Assembly: GCF_014042345.1 (NCBI RefSeq) | Contig: NZ_JACEZT010000007.1 | Location: forward strand, 124,001 to 188,000 | DNA: 64,000 nucleotides | Reading direction: 5' to 3' | From: Rugamonas brunnea | GTDB lineage: Bacteria; Pseudomonadota; Gammaproteobacteria; Burkholderiales; Burkholderiaceae_D | In this document: positions 8,743 through 17,577 of the stretch, piece after piece | Layout of the letters: each line of letters starts with the position of its first letter | How positions within the stretch are numbered: position 1 is the stretch's first letter | Notes under the pieces: generated by a model | Databases searched by the model: none | Told to the model about the DNA's origin: nothing | What the model saw: only the letters and a program-made list of their open reading frames with translations | Made by a program: the position numbers and the translations under genes

Positions 8743-10383
8743 ATGCTAGGCCTGATGCAACATCAATCGTTGCTGGTGTCTTCGCTGATCGAACACGCCT
8801 GTCTCAACCATCCCGAACGCGAGATCGTCTCGCGCAGCAGCGAAGGACCGCTGCAGCGCAGCACCTACGGCTCCGTGGCCCGGCGCGCGCGCCAGATGGC
8901 CAACGCGCTGACCCGCCTGGGCGTGCAGCCCGGCGAGCGCGTGGCCACCCTGGCCTGGAACGGCTACCGCCACATGGAGCTGTACTACGCCGTGTCGGGC
9001 ATGGGCGCTATCCTTCACACGATCAATCCGCGCCTGTTCGCCGAGCAGATCACCTACATCGCCAACCATGCGCAAGACCAGTACCTGTTCTTCGACATCG
9101 GCTTCGCCGGTCTGATCGAACAGCTTGCGCCCAGCATGCCGGGCGTGAAGGGCTTCATCGCCATGACCGACCGCGCCCACATGCCGGCCGCGAACATCCC
9201 CAACTTGCTGTGCTACGAAGAACTGATCGCTGGCGAGAGCGAGCAATACGTGTGGCCCGAGTTCGACGAAAACAGCGCCGCCACCCTGTGCTACACCTCC
9301 GGCACCACGGGCCACCCCAAGGGCGTGCTGTATTCACACCGCTCGACGGTGTTGCACGCGATGGCCGTGTGCAGCACGGACGGCCTGGCCGTGTCGGCCG
9401 CCGATTCGGCGCTGGTGGTGGTGCCCATGTTCCACGTCAACGCCTGGGGCATGCCCTACGCGGGCGCCTTGTGCGGCGCCAAGCTGGTGCTGCCCGGCCC
9501 GCAGATGGACGGCAAGAGCATCTATGAGCTGATGCGCGACGAGCGCGTGACCTTGTCGCTGGGCGTGCCCACCGTGTGGCTGATGCTGTTCCGCCACGTG
9601 GAGACGCAGCAGCTGGACCCGCGCGCGGAACTGTGCATGACGCGCTGCGTGATCGGCGGCGCCGCCGCGCCCTTGTCCATGATCGAGCAGTTCGAAAGCC
9701 GCTTCGGCGCCACCGTGATCCACGCCTGGGGCATGACGGAGATGTCGCCGCTGGGCACCGTGTGCAAGCTGCTGCCCAAGCACGCGGCGCTGCCGGCCGC
9801 CGAGCGCCACAAGCTGCAGATGAAGCAGGGCAGGGCGGTGTTCGGCGTGACGCTGAAGATCACCGACGACGACGGCAACGCGCTGCCGCACGACGGCGTG
9901 GCGTTCGGCCACCTGAAAGTGCGCGGCCCGTGGATCGCCAGCGGCTACTTCGGCGGCGAAGGCGGCCAGGTGCTGGACGAACAGGGCTACTTCGACACGG
10001 GCGACGTGGCCACCATCGACGCGGATGGCTACATGCTCATCACCGACCGCGCCAAGGACGTGATCAAGTCGGGCGGCGAGTGGATCTCGTCGATCGACCT
10101 GGAGAACGCGGCCATGGACCACCCGGACGTGGCCGAAGCGGCCGTGATCGGCATCGCCCACCCGACGTGGCAGGAACGCCCGCTGCTGGTTGCCGTGCGC
10201 AAGGCCGGCCGCGACGTCACGCGCGACGAACTGCTGGCCCACCTGGAAAGCCGGGTGGCCAAGTGGTGGCGTCCGGACGACGTGGTGTTCGTCGAGGAAC
10301 TGCCGCACACGGCCACCGGCAAGTTGCAGAAGATGAAGCTGCGCGAGATGTTCCGCGACTACCGCCTGCCCGGCCAGAACTGA
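8743..10383 (+). CDS. AlkK-like medium-chain acyl-CoA ligase (AMP-forming)
   Basis: A 546-residue ANL-superfamily enzyme, the same length as the Pseudomonas AlkK family it resembles ([11 protein letters not shown] start; [20 protein letters not shown] block). The AMP-binding P-loop [11 protein letters not shown] is near residue 185, and the late motifs [11 protein letters not shown] and [12 protein letters not shown] are intact, including the C-terminal lysine region [10 protein letters not shown]. It should convert a fatty or related carboxylic acid to its CoA thioester with ATP in the cytoplasm. AAGGAG lies just before the start. Its position after the transport genes suggests it activates the imported substrate. 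Confidence 0.9.
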   Translation: MLGLMQHQSLLVSSLIEHACLNHPEREIVSRSSEGPLQRSTYGSVARRARQMANALTRLGVQPGERVATLAWNGYRHMELYYAVSGMGAILHTINPRLFAEQITYIANHAQDQYLFFDIGFAGLIEQLAPSMPGVKGFIAMTDRAHMPAANIPNLLCYEELIAGESEQYVWPEFDENSAATLCYTSGTTGHPKGVLYSHRSTVLHAMAVCSTDGLAVSAADSALVVVPMFHVNAWGMPYAGALCGAKLVLPGPQMDGKSIYELMRDERVTLSLGVPTVWLMLFRHVETQQLDPRAELCMTRCVIGGAAAPLSMIEQFESRFGATVIHAWGMTEMSPLGTVCKLLPKHAALPAAERHKLQMKQGRAVFGVTLKITDDDGNALPHDGVAFGHLKVRGPWIASGYFGGEGGQVLDEQGYFDTGDVATIDADGYMLITDRAKDVIKSGGEWISSIDLENAAMDHPDVAEAAVIGIAHPTWQERPLLVAVRKAGRDVTRDELLAHLESRVAKWWRPDDVVFVEELPHTATGKLQKMKLREMFRDYRLPGQN

Positions 10384-10409
10384 ATCCACCGCCTACCGGA
10401 GAATCGAAA

Positions 10410-10985
10410 ATGACCAAACCAACCCTGCTGATCGTGCCCGGCCTGCGCGACCACGTGCCCGAACATTGGCAAACCCTGCTCCAGGCCGGCACACCGGGCG
10501 CGCGCTCGGTGCCGCCGCTGACGGAAAATGGCCTGAGCTGCGCGGCCCGCGTGGAAGCTATCGAGCGCGCCCTGGCCGAGATCGACGGCCCCGTGATCCT
10601 GGTGGCCCACAGCGCCGGCGTGCTGATGGTGGCCCACTGGGCGGCCCGCTACAACCGTCCCATCCTGGGCGCACTGCTGGTCACACCGCCGGACCTGGAC
10701 GCGAGCTGGCCGGCCAACTACCCGCAGCCGGACACGCTGCGCGAGCACGGCTGGTCGCCGCTGCCGCGCACCCGGCTGCCGTTCCCCAGCATCGTGGCCG
10801 CCAGCAGCAATGACCACCTGGCCACGCTGGAAGCCGTGCACCGCATGGCGGCCGACTGGGGCAGCCAGGTGGTGGAACTGGGCGCCGTGGGCCACCTGAA
10901 CCCGGCCGCCGGCTACGGCCCATGGCCACGGGCCGAGGCGCTGATCGCCCAAGTGCAGCTTTTGGCGACGTCTGTCGCCAAATGA
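10410..10985 (+). CDS. RBBP9/YdeN-family alpha/beta hydrolase
   Basis: A 191-residue serine hydrolase of the small RBBP9/YdeN type. It has an N-terminal LLIVPGLRDHVPEHWQ block, nucleophile Ser in AHSAG (about residue 69), Asp in SNDHLA and His in GHLNPAAGYG near the C-terminus, giving a complete triad. GGAGAA lies 7 bases before the ATG at 10410; longer readings upstream run through the ligase gene and are rejected. It starts 26 bases after the ligase. Substrate unknown; perhaps an ester or thioester in the same pathway. Confidence 0.85.
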   Translation: MTKPTLLIVPGLRDHVPEHWQTLLQAGTPGARSVPPLTENGLSCAARVEAIERALAEIDGPVILVAHSAGVLMVAHWAARYNRPILGALLVTPPDLDASWPANYPQPDTLREHGWSPLPRTRLPFPSIVAASSNDHLATLEAVHRMAADWGSQVVELGAVGHLNPAAGYGPWPRAEALIAQVQLLATSVAK

Positions 10986-11118
10986 AAAGTCACTGTCGCC
11001 CTATGCATGGTTGGGGCAATTCGCCCCGACTATACTGAAATCACAGTAAGCAAGGCATGGCAAAGCATCACCGGCCGGCGCCACGCGCCGGCGCAACAAC
11101 AAACCTGAGGAGAAGAAC

Positions 11119-12099
11119 ATGGCAAAAGCAGTGCGTTTCAATGCGACCGGCGGGCCGGAAGTACTGTACCTGGAAGATGTGGAAGTGGGCCAGCCGGGTC
11201 CCGGTGAAGTGCGCGTGCGCCATGTGGCGGTGGGCCTGAACTACGCCGACACCTACTTCCGCAACGGCACCTACCCGGTCCCGCTGCCCAACGGCATCGG
11301 CGTGGAAGCGGCCGGCGTGGTGGTGGCGCTGGGCGAGGGCGTGACGGGCCTGGCGCTGGGCGACCGCGTCACCTACACGGGCTTCCTCAACACGCTGGGC
11401 GCCTACAGCACCGAGCGCGTGATCTCGGCCGCGCCGCTGATCAAGCTGCCCGAAACCATCGCCTTCGAGACGGCGGCCGCCATGACCATGCGCGGCCTGA
11501 CCTCGGCCTACCTGATGCGCCGCATCCACGACTTCCGCGCCGGCGACACGGTGCTGCTGCACGCGGCCGCCGGCGGCGTGGGCCTGATCGTGTCGCAATG
11601 GGCCAAGCTGCTGGGCCTGACCGTGATCGGCACCGTGTCCACGGCCGCCAAGGCCGAGATGGCGATCATGCACGGCTGCGACCACGTGATCAACTACAGC
11701 AACGAGGACGTGGCCAAGCGCGTGCGCGAGATCACCAACGGCCGCGGCGTGGACGTGGTGTTCGACAGCGTGGGCAAGAACACCTTCATGTCCTCGCTCG
11801 ATTCGCTGCGCAAGCGCGGCCTGATGGTGTGCGTGGGCACGGCTTCCGGCCCGATCCCGCCGTTCGATCCGGTGCTGCTGGCCATGAAAGGCTCGCTGTT
11901 CCTGACCCGTCCCGCGCTGGCCGACTACATCGCCGATCCGGCCGAGAAGGCCGACCTGGCGGGCGAACTGTTCGACCACGTGGGCGCCGGCCGCATCAAG
12001 ATCGAGATCAACCAGTACTACCCGCTGGCCGATGCCGTCCAGGCGCACCGCGACCTGGAATCGCGCAAGACCACCGGCTCGTCCATTTTCGTGATCTGA
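11119..12099 (+). CDS. Zinc-independent quinone oxidoreductase (QOR-type MDR)
   Basis: A 326-residue medium-chain dehydrogenase/reductase. The N-terminal GroES-like fold carries GLNYADTYFRNGTYP, typical of QOR, and the Rossmann motif is HAAAGGVGLI (about residue 150). No zinc-binding Cys cluster is present. Such enzymes use NADPH to reduce quinones or enoyl compounds in the cytoplasm. AGGAGAAG lies before the start. The 133-base gap before it contains a GGGGC/GCCCC hairpin (11013-11027) and a TATACT (11031-11036), so it may have its own promoter. The dioxygenase gene follows after 10 bases. Confidence 0.87.
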   Translation: MAKAVRFNATGGPEVLYLEDVEVGQPGPGEVRVRHVAVGLNYADTYFRNGTYPVPLPNGIGVEAAGVVVALGEGVTGLALGDRVTYTGFLNTLGAYSTERVISAAPLIKLPETIAFETAAAMTMRGLTSAYLMRRIHDFRAGDTVLLHAAAGGVGLIVSQWAKLLGLTVIGTVSTAAKAEMAIMHGCDHVINYSNEDVAKRVREITNGRGVDVVFDSVGKNTFMSSLDSLRKRGLMVCVGTASGPIPPFDPVLLAMKGSLFLTRPALADYIADPAEKADLAGELFDHVGAGRIKIEINQYYPLADAVQAHRDLESRKTTGSSIFVI

Positions 12100-12109
12100 G
12101 GAGAACGCC

Positions 12110-12958
12110 ATGCGAGTGGAACAACTGACCTGCGCCATCGGCGCCGAACTGTCGGGCATCAAGCTGGAACAGGCCATTCATGACGACGGCCTGTTCGCGG
12201 AACTGCGCGCACTGCTGCTCAAGCACCGCGTGCTGTTCCTGCGCGACCAGGACTTCAGCCGCGCCGAACACGTGGCCTTCGCGCGCCGCTTCGGCGAGCT
12301 GGAAGACCATCCGGTGGCCGGCAGCGATCCGGAAAACCCCGGCCTGGTGCGCATCTACAAGAACCCGGACCAGCCCAACGACCGCTACGAGAACGCCTGG
12401 CACGCCGACACCACCTGGCGCGCCGCGCCGCAATTTGGCGCCGTGCTGCGCTGCATCGAGTGCCCGCCCGTCGGTGGCGACACCATGTGGGCCAACATGG
12501 CGCTGGCCTACGAGCGCCTGCCGGAAGACGTCAAGCAGCGCATCGAGGGGCTGCGCGCGCGCCACAGCATCGAAGCAAGCTTCGGCGCCGCCATGCCGAT
12601 TGAACGCCGGCTGGCGCTCAAGGCCCAGTTCCCGGACGCCGAGCATCCGGTGGTGCGCACCCATCCCGAGACGGGCGAGAAGATCCTGTTCGTGAACGCC
12701 TTCACCACCCACATCACCAACTACCACACGCCCGAGCGCGTGCGCTTCGGCCAGGACGCCAATCCCGGCGCGGGTAACCTGCTCAGCTACCTGATCAGCC
12801 AGGCCTATGTGCCGGAGTTCCAGGTGCGCTGGCGCTGGAAGCCGAACAGCGTGGCCATCTGGGACAACCGTTCGACCCAGCACTACGCCGTGATGGACTA
12901 CCCGCCGTGCCACCGCAAGATGGAGCGGGCCGGCATCATCGGCGACGTGCCGTTCTGA
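12110..12958 (+). CDS. TauD/TfdA-family Fe(II)/2-oxoglutarate dioxygenase
   Basis: A 282-residue enzyme with the metal-binding HxD at about H98/D100 (WHADTTW), the distal His at about residue 258 (RSTQHYAV) and a 2-oxoglutarate-binding Arg in the following HRKMERAG block. The facial triad is complete. The family hydroxylates taurine, 2,4-D, carnitine precursors and related acids using O2 and 2-oxoglutarate; the substrate here cannot be read from sequence. GAGGAGAAC precedes the ATG. It sits between the quinone oxidoreductase and the beta-keto acid cleavage enzyme, supporting a catabolic oxidation step. Confidence 0.9.
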   Translation: MRVEQLTCAIGAELSGIKLEQAIHDDGLFAELRALLLKHRVLFLRDQDFSRAEHVAFARRFGELEDHPVAGSDPENPGLVRIYKNPDQPNDRYENAWHADTTWRAAPQFGAVLRCIECPPVGGDTMWANMALAYERLPEDVKQRIEGLRARHSIEASFGAAMPIERRLALKAQFPDAEHPVVRTHPETGEKILFVNAFTTHITNYHTPERVRFGQDANPGAGNLLSYLISQAYVPEFQVRWRWKPNSVAIWDNRSTQHYAVMDYPPCHRKMERAGIIGDVPF

Positions 12959-13019
12959 GCCCCGCGTTCTGAACACCGATTTCATAAAAAATACCGCACT
13001 AATTGATTAGGAGACCAGC

Positions 13020-14072
13020 ATGCAATTTCTCGACGATTCCCTGCACCCCGAGAACCAGGACAAAGTAGTCATCACCGTGGCCCCGTACGGCCCGGAGTGG
13101 GCGCCGGAAGACTTCCCGGAAGATGTTCCGGTCACGATGGAGGAACAGATCCAGAAGGCCGTCGACTGCTACAACGCCGGCGCCACCGTGCTGCACCTGC
13201 ACGTGCGCGAACTCGATGGCAAGGGCTCCAAGCGCCTGTCCAAGTTCAATGAGCTGATCGCCGGCGTGCGCGCCCGCGTGCCCGACATGATCATCCAGGT
13301 CGGCGGTTCGATCTCGTTCGCACCGGAAGACGACGGCCAGGCCGCCAAGTGGCTGTCCGACGACACCCGCCACATGCTGGCCGAACTCGATCCCAAGCCG
13401 GACCAGGTGACGGTGGCCATCAACACCACCCAGATGAACATCATGGAGCTGCTCTATCCCGAGTACCTGGCCGGTACTTCGCTGGCTTCGCCCGTGATGC
13501 ACGCCGCCTACAGCGAGATGACGGTGCCGGCCGGCCCGGCCTGGGTCGAGGAGCACCTGCGCCGCCTGCAGGCGGCCAACATCCAGCCGCACTTCCAGCT
13601 GACCGGCATGCACGCGCTGGAAACGCTGGACCGCCTGGTGCGCCGCGGCGTCTATCGCGGCCCGCTGAACCTGACCTGGATCGGCATCGGCGGCGGCTTC
13701 GACGGCCCCAATCCGTTCAACTTCATGGACTTCATCCGCCGCGCGCCGGAAGGCGCCTGCATCACGGCCGAATCGCTGCTCAAGAACGTCCTTCCGTTCA
13801 ACATGATGTCGATGGCCATGGGCTTCCACCCGCGCTGCGGCATCGAGGACACGCTGATCGGTCAGCACGGCCAGCGCATGACCTCTGTGGAGCAGATCGA
13901 GCAGTGCGTGCGCGTGGCCCGTGAACTGGGCCGCGAAGTGGCCAACGGCCAGGAGGCGCGCGCCATCTACAAGATCGGCGTGCAGTACAAGGATGCCGAG
14001 GAGACGCTGCGCATGAACGGCATGGCGCCCAACCGCCAGCCCGGCCAGAAGAACGTGCCGCTGCGGACCTGA
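13020..14072 (+). CDS. Beta-keto acid cleavage enzyme (BKACE, DUF849)
   Basis: A 350-residue zinc-dependent cleavage enzyme of the 3-keto-5-aminohexanoate cleavage (BKACE) family. The family pattern of a metal-binding HLHVR (about residues 59-63), IIQVGGSIS and a later GxHALE block is seen. Members condense a beta-keto acid with acetyl-CoA to give a CoA ester plus acetoacetate. It is somewhat longer than the usual ~300 residues owing to the C-terminal part. TTAGGAGA precedes the ATG. It is the last gene before a strong terminator, so it may carry out the final carbon-carbon cleavage of the pathway (inference). Confidence 0.85.
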   Translation: MQFLDDSLHPENQDKVVITVAPYGPEWAPEDFPEDVPVTMEEQIQKAVDCYNAGATVLHLHVRELDGKGSKRLSKFNELIAGVRARVPDMIIQVGGSISFAPEDDGQAAKWLSDDTRHMLAELDPKPDQVTVAINTTQMNIMELLYPEYLAGTSLASPVMHAAYSEMTVPAGPAWVEEHLRRLQAANIQPHFQLTGMHALETLDRLVRRGVYRGPLNLTWIGIGGGFDGPNPFNFMDFIRRAPEGACITAESLLKNVLPFNMMSMAMGFHPRCGIEDTLIGQHGQRMTSVEQIEQCVRVARELGREVANGQEARAIYKIGVQYKDAEETLRMNGMAPNRQPGQKNVPLRT

Positions 14073-14085
14073 TCCCGCAACCGGA

Positions 14086-14124
14086 GCCGGTGCTGGTGCA
14101 TAATGCCAGTGCCGGCTTTTTTTT
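14086..14124 (+). terminator. Rho-independent terminator after the BKACE gene
   Basis: An 11-bp stem (14086-14096 with 14106-14116, one G-T wobble) with a 9-base loop is followed by eight T residues (14117-14124). It closes the transcription unit that ends with the BKACE gene and separates it from the MFS gene. Confidence 0.9.
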
Positions 14125-14153
14125 CATCTCGTGAAACGGATTGAAGGCAGATC

Positions 14154-15497
14154 ATGGCTTATCACACTCCCTCCGACGACGGCCTGGCCGACGACAACCC
14201 CAACGTGCCGCGCTATTATGCGTGGATCGTATTCGCGCTGAGCTTTGGCCTGCTAATCTCCGACTACATGTCGCGCCAGGTGCTCAACGCCGTGTTCCCG
14301 CTGCTGAAAGTGGAATGGCAACTGAGCGACGCCCGGCTCGGCCTCCTGAGCGGCATCGTGGCCCTGATGGTGGGTTTGCTCACCTTCCCCCTGTCGCTGC
14401 TGGCCGACCGCTGGGGCAGGGTGCGCAGCCTGGCCCTGATGGCCGTGCTGTGGAGCCTGGCCACGCTTGGTTGCGGCCTGGCGCAGGACTACAACCAGAT
14501 GTTCGCCGCCCGCTTCCTGGTGGGCGTGGGCGAGGCGGCCTACGGCAGCGTGGGCATCGCCGTCGTGCTGTCCGTGTTCCCGAAACACATGCGGGCCACG
14601 CTGACGGGCGCCTTCATGGCCGGCGGCATGTTCGGCTCCGTGCTGGGCATGGCGCTCGGCGGCGGCATCGCGGCCCATGTGGGCTGGCGCTGGGCGTTCG
14701 CCGGCATGGCGCTGTTCGGCCTCACGCTGGCCGTGCTGTACCCCATCATCGTCAAGGAAGGCCGCATCGCGCCGCAAGGCACGCAAGGCGCCGCACGCGG
14801 GCAGGGTGAGGCGGACGACAAGCCCGCCCGCCTGCCGCTGGGCAGCCTGTTCGGCAGCCGTTCCGTGCGCGCGGCCTATGTGGGCAGCGGCCTGCAGCTG
14901 TTCGTGGGCGGCACCTTCATCGTCTGGATGCCCAGCTTCATGAACCGCTACTACGCCATGGGTGCCGACCGTGCCGGCGCGGGCGCGGCGGCCGTGGTGC
15001 TGGCCAGCGGCGCCGGCATGGTGTTGTGCGGGATGCTGAGCGACCGCCTGTGCCGCCACTCGCCGCCGCGCAAGATCACGCTGGCCATCGCCTACTGCCT
15101 GGGCAGCTGCGTGCTGTTGTCGGTGGCTTTCGCGATGGCGCCGGGCGCCCTGCAACTGGCCCTGATCGGCGCCGGCATGTTCCTGGCCGCCGGCACCACA
15201 GGGCCTGCGGGCGCCATGGTGGCCAACCTCACGCACCGCTCCATCCACGGTACGGCGTTCGCCACGCTGACGCTGGCCAACAACCTGCTGGGCCTCGCGC
15301 CGGGACCGTTCCTGACGGGCGTGCTGGCCGACCACCTGGGGCTGGCCACGGCGTTCCAGCTGGTGCCGTTGCTGAGCATCGCCTCGGCCGCCGTGTTCTG
15401 GTACGCGCGCCGCCACTACGAGCATGACGCGCGCTGCGCCGCCGCAGCGGCGGCCGCCGTGGCCGCGCGCGCGCCCGCCATGGAGGTGCAGGCATGA
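14154..15497 (+). CDS. MFS transporter
   Basis: A 447-residue protein with about 12 hydrophobic segments. The MFS signature loop lies between TM2 and TM3 (LADRWGRVRSLALM, about residues 83-96), and an equivalent LSDRLCRHSPPRK loop is in the second half. The N-terminus is cytoplasmic and short. It most resembles carboxylate/aromatic acid-type MFS carriers, but the substrate is not readable. It begins 30 bases after a terminator, so it likely starts a second unit. Its stop overlaps the start of the DsbA-like gene (ATGA). Confidence 0.88.
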   Translation: MAYHTPSDDGLADDNPNVPRYYAWIVFALSFGLLISDYMSRQVLNAVFPLLKVEWQLSDARLGLLSGIVALMVGLLTFPLSLLADRWGRVRSLALMAVLWSLATLGCGLAQDYNQMFAARFLVGVGEAAYGSVGIAVVLSVFPKHMRATLTGAFMAGGMFGSVLGMALGGGIAAHVGWRWAFAGMALFGLTLAVLYPIIVKEGRIAPQGTQGAARGQGEADDKPARLPLGSLFGSRSVRAAYVGSGLQLFVGGTFIVWMPSFMNRYYAMGADRAGAGAAAVVLASGAGMVLCGMLSDRLCRHSPPRKITLAIAYCLGSCVLLSVAFAMAPGALQLALIGAGMFLAAGTTGPAGAMVANLTHRSIHGTAFATLTLANNLLGLAPGPFLTGVLADHLGLATAFQLVPLLSIASAAVFWYARRHYEHDARCAAAAAAAVAARAPAMEVQA

Positions 15498-16165
15498 AGC
15501 CCGTGTTGCATATCGAAGTGGGGTTCGACGTGATCTGCCCCTGGTGCCTGATCGGCATGCGCAACCTGCAGGCCGCCATCGCCCGCCTGCGCGCGTGCGC
15601 GCCCGAGGTGGCGCTGCATGTGCACTGGCGCGGCGTGCAGCTGCTGCCCAACGTGCCCGCCGGCGGCTGGCCGTTCATGGAGTTCTACCGCCAGCGCCTG
15701 GGCGGCGACACGGCCGTGCGCCGGCGCCAGGCCCAGGTCAGCGAGGCGGCGGCAGCCGCCGGGGTGCAGATCGACTACCAGCGCATCCGCAACATGCCCA
15801 ACACCGCCGATGCGCACCGGCTGCTGCAACACGCGGCGCGCAACGGCAGCGCCGCCCAGCGCGACGCCTTGCTGGAGCGGCTGTTCACCGGCTACTTCCA
15901 GCGCGGCGAGGACGTGGGCGATCAGGCCGTGCTGCTGACGCACGGCCTGGCCTGCGGCATGGAGCGCGCCGACATCGCGCCGCTGATGCTGGGTGCGGCC
16001 GTGCCGTTCCAGGCCGATGGCGTGGGCAATGGCAATGGCGGGGTGCCGTACTACGTCGTCAACGGCAAACTGGTGGCCAGTGGCGCACAGCCGCCGGAGG
16101 TGCTGCTGGCGGCCATGCTGGCCGCGCTCGATGCCGTCAACACAGCCGACGCGGTGGCATCATGA
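15494..16165 (+). CDS. DsbA-family (FrnE-like) oxidoreductase
   Basis: A 223-residue thioredoxin-fold protein with a CPWC active site at residues 15-18 (FDVICPWCLIGMRNL), followed by the all-alpha insertion and a C-terminal VPYYVVNGKLVASGAQ strand with the cis-Pro. There is no signal peptide, so it is cytoplasmic, as for FrnE proteins. FrnE homologues occur in polyketide and aromatic pathways and as disulfide or glutathione-linked isomerases. It overlaps the MFS gene by 4 bases and the ferredoxin gene by 4 bases, so the four genes from 14154 to 17495 form one translationally coupled unit. Confidence 0.87.
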   Translation: MKPVLHIEVGFDVICPWCLIGMRNLQAAIARLRACAPEVALHVHWRGVQLLPNVPAGGWPFMEFYRQRLGGDTAVRRRQAQVSEAAAAAGVQIDYQRIRNMPNTADAHRLLQHAARNGSAAQRDALLERLFTGYFQRGEDVGDQAVLLTHGLACGMERADIAPLMLGAAVPFQADGVGNGNGGVPYYVVNGKLVASGAQPPEVLLAAMLAALDAVNTADAVAS

Positions 16166-16488
16166 GCCGGCGCATGGCGCTGACGGCGGAACAGCTGCCG
16201 CCGGACGGCGGGCGCGCCATCCTGCGCGTGGATGGCCGCTGCCTGCTGCTGTTCCATGTGGACGGCGCCTACCACGCCATCGAGGACGGTTGCCCGCACC
16301 AGGGTTCCTCGCTGGCCGGTGGCAAGCTCGAAGGCATGTACGTGCGCTGCCCGGCGCACGGCCTGCGCTTCCATCTGGGCACGGGCTGCCTGGCCAATGT
16401 GCCGGAGATGAAGGTGGCCGTCTATCCCATCACCGTTGAAGCGGACGGCGTCTACCTGACGCTGCCCGGCGAGGAGAGCGCAGCATGA
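16162..16488 (+). CDS. Rieske [2Fe-2S] ferredoxin-like protein
   Basis: A 108-residue protein with both Rieske ligand pairs: C44-P-H46 (CPHQGSSL) and C63-P-A-H66 (CPAHGLRF), spaced as in soluble Rieske ferredoxins. Such proteins pass electrons to ring-hydroxylating or other oxygenases in the cytoplasm. No Rieske oxygenase or matching reductase is found in the window, so the partner is unknown; the TauD-type enzyme upstream does not normally need one. The ATG at 16162 overlaps the previous stop. Confidence 0.9.
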   Translation: MSRRMALTAEQLPPDGGRAILRVDGRCLLLFHVDGAYHAIEDGCPHQGSSLAGGKLEGMYVRCPAHGLRFHLGTGCLANVPEMKVAVYPITVEADGVYLTLPGEESAA

Positions 16489-17495
16489 GTGCCATGTCCT
16501 ATTCCGCCCTGAACGCGCGCGTGCGCCAGCTGGCGCCGGGCTTCATCGTCAGCGCCATGGTGGCGGCGGCGGCCAGTTTCCTGTCCGAGCATTATGGCGC
16601 GCCGGTCATGCTGTTCGCGCTGCTGTTGGGCATGGCGCTCAACTTCCTGTCCGGCGAAGGGCAGTGCAAGCCGGGTATCGAATACACGGCGCGCACCATC
16701 CTGCGCCTGGGCGTGGCGCTGCTCGGTTTGCGGCTCACGCTGTCGCAGATCGCGGCGCTGGGCTGGAAGCCGGTGGTGCTGGTGGTGGTCGTGGTCACGG
16801 TCACCATCCTGGTGTCGGTGCTGGTGGCCAGGCTGCTCGGTTTCAACCAGCTGTTCGGCATGTTGACGGGCGGCGCGACAGCCATCTGCGGCGCCTCCGC
16901 CGCCCTGGCGCTGGCCGCCGCACTACCGGCCCATGAACAAAAGGAGAAGGCGACTTTGTTCACGGTGATCTGCGTGTCGGCCCTGTCGACGACGGCCATG
17001 ATCGCCTATCCCATGATCGCCAGCTTCTTCGCCTTGTCGCCGCTGCAGGCCGGCGTGTTTTTGGGCGGCGCCATCCACGACGTGGCGCAGGTGGTGGGCG
17101 CCGGCTACAGTATGTCGCGCGAGACGGGCGACGCGGCCACGGTCGTCAAGCTGATGCGGGTGGCCATGCTGCTGCCCGTGATCCTGTGCGCGGCCCTGAT
17201 CACGCGGGCCCAGGGCGCGCAGGCGGGCAGTGCGCGGCCGCCGCTGTTGCCCGGCTTCGCGGTGGGCTTCTTTGTGCTGGCCTGCGTCAACAGCACCGGC
17301 TGGGTGCCGGCCGCCGTCCAGCATGCGGGCAACGAGCTGTCGCGCTGGGCGCTGGTGATCGCCATCAGCGCGCTGGGCATGAAGACGCAATTGAAGGAGC
17401 TGGCTGCCGTCGGCATCAAACCGATCGCCCTGATGGTGGGGGAGACGGTGTTCCTGGCCGCGCTGGTGATGGGCCTGATGCGCTGGGCCACATAG
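16485..17495 (+). CDS. YeiH/UPF0324-family putative sulfate exporter
   Basis: A 336-residue membrane protein with about ten hydrophobic segments and the family blocks GMALNFLSGEGQCKPGIEYTA-like (about residues 50-70), GGATAICGASAALA (about 126) and GGAIHDVAQVVGAG (about 190). The YeiH family is annotated as putative sulfate exporters from limited evidence. It overlaps the ferredoxin stop by 4 bases. The link to the catabolic genes is unclear: it could export sulfite or sulfate released by the dioxygenase if the substrate is sulfur-containing (speculative). Confidence 0.85.
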   Translation: MSAMSYSALNARVRQLAPGFIVSAMVAAAASFLSEHYGAPVMLFALLLGMALNFLSGEGQCKPGIEYTARTILRLGVALLGLRLTLSQIAALGWKPVVLVVVVVTVTILVSVLVARLLGFNQLFGMLTGGATAICGASAALALAAALPAHEQKEKATLFTVICVSALSTTAMIAYPMIASFFALSPLQAGVFLGGAIHDVAQVVGAGYSMSRETGDAATVVKLMRVAMLLPVILCAALITRAQGAQAGSARPPLLPGFAVGFFVLACVNSTGWVPAAVQHAGNELSRWALVIAISALGMKTQLKELAAVGIKPIALMVGETVFLAALVMGLMRWAT

Positions 17496-17499
17496 AAAA

Positions 17500-17569
17500 A
17501 ACCGGGGTCAGGTCATGAAGCGAGGCAACTTGCGGGAAAGTTGCCTCGCTTCATGACCTGACCCCGGTT
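17500..17569. terminator. Perfect 32-bp inverted repeat between convergent genes
   Basis: The arms 17500-17531 and 17538-17569 are perfect reverse complements of 32 bp around a 6-base loop (GCGGGA). On the minus strand the stem is followed by six T residues, so it fits an intrinsic terminator for the AraC-type gene; the + strand side has no T-run. The arms contain GGGGTCAGGTCATGA, resembling REP-type palindromes more than an ordinary terminator. Confidence 0.85.
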
Positions 17570-17577
17570 CCCGGTTC

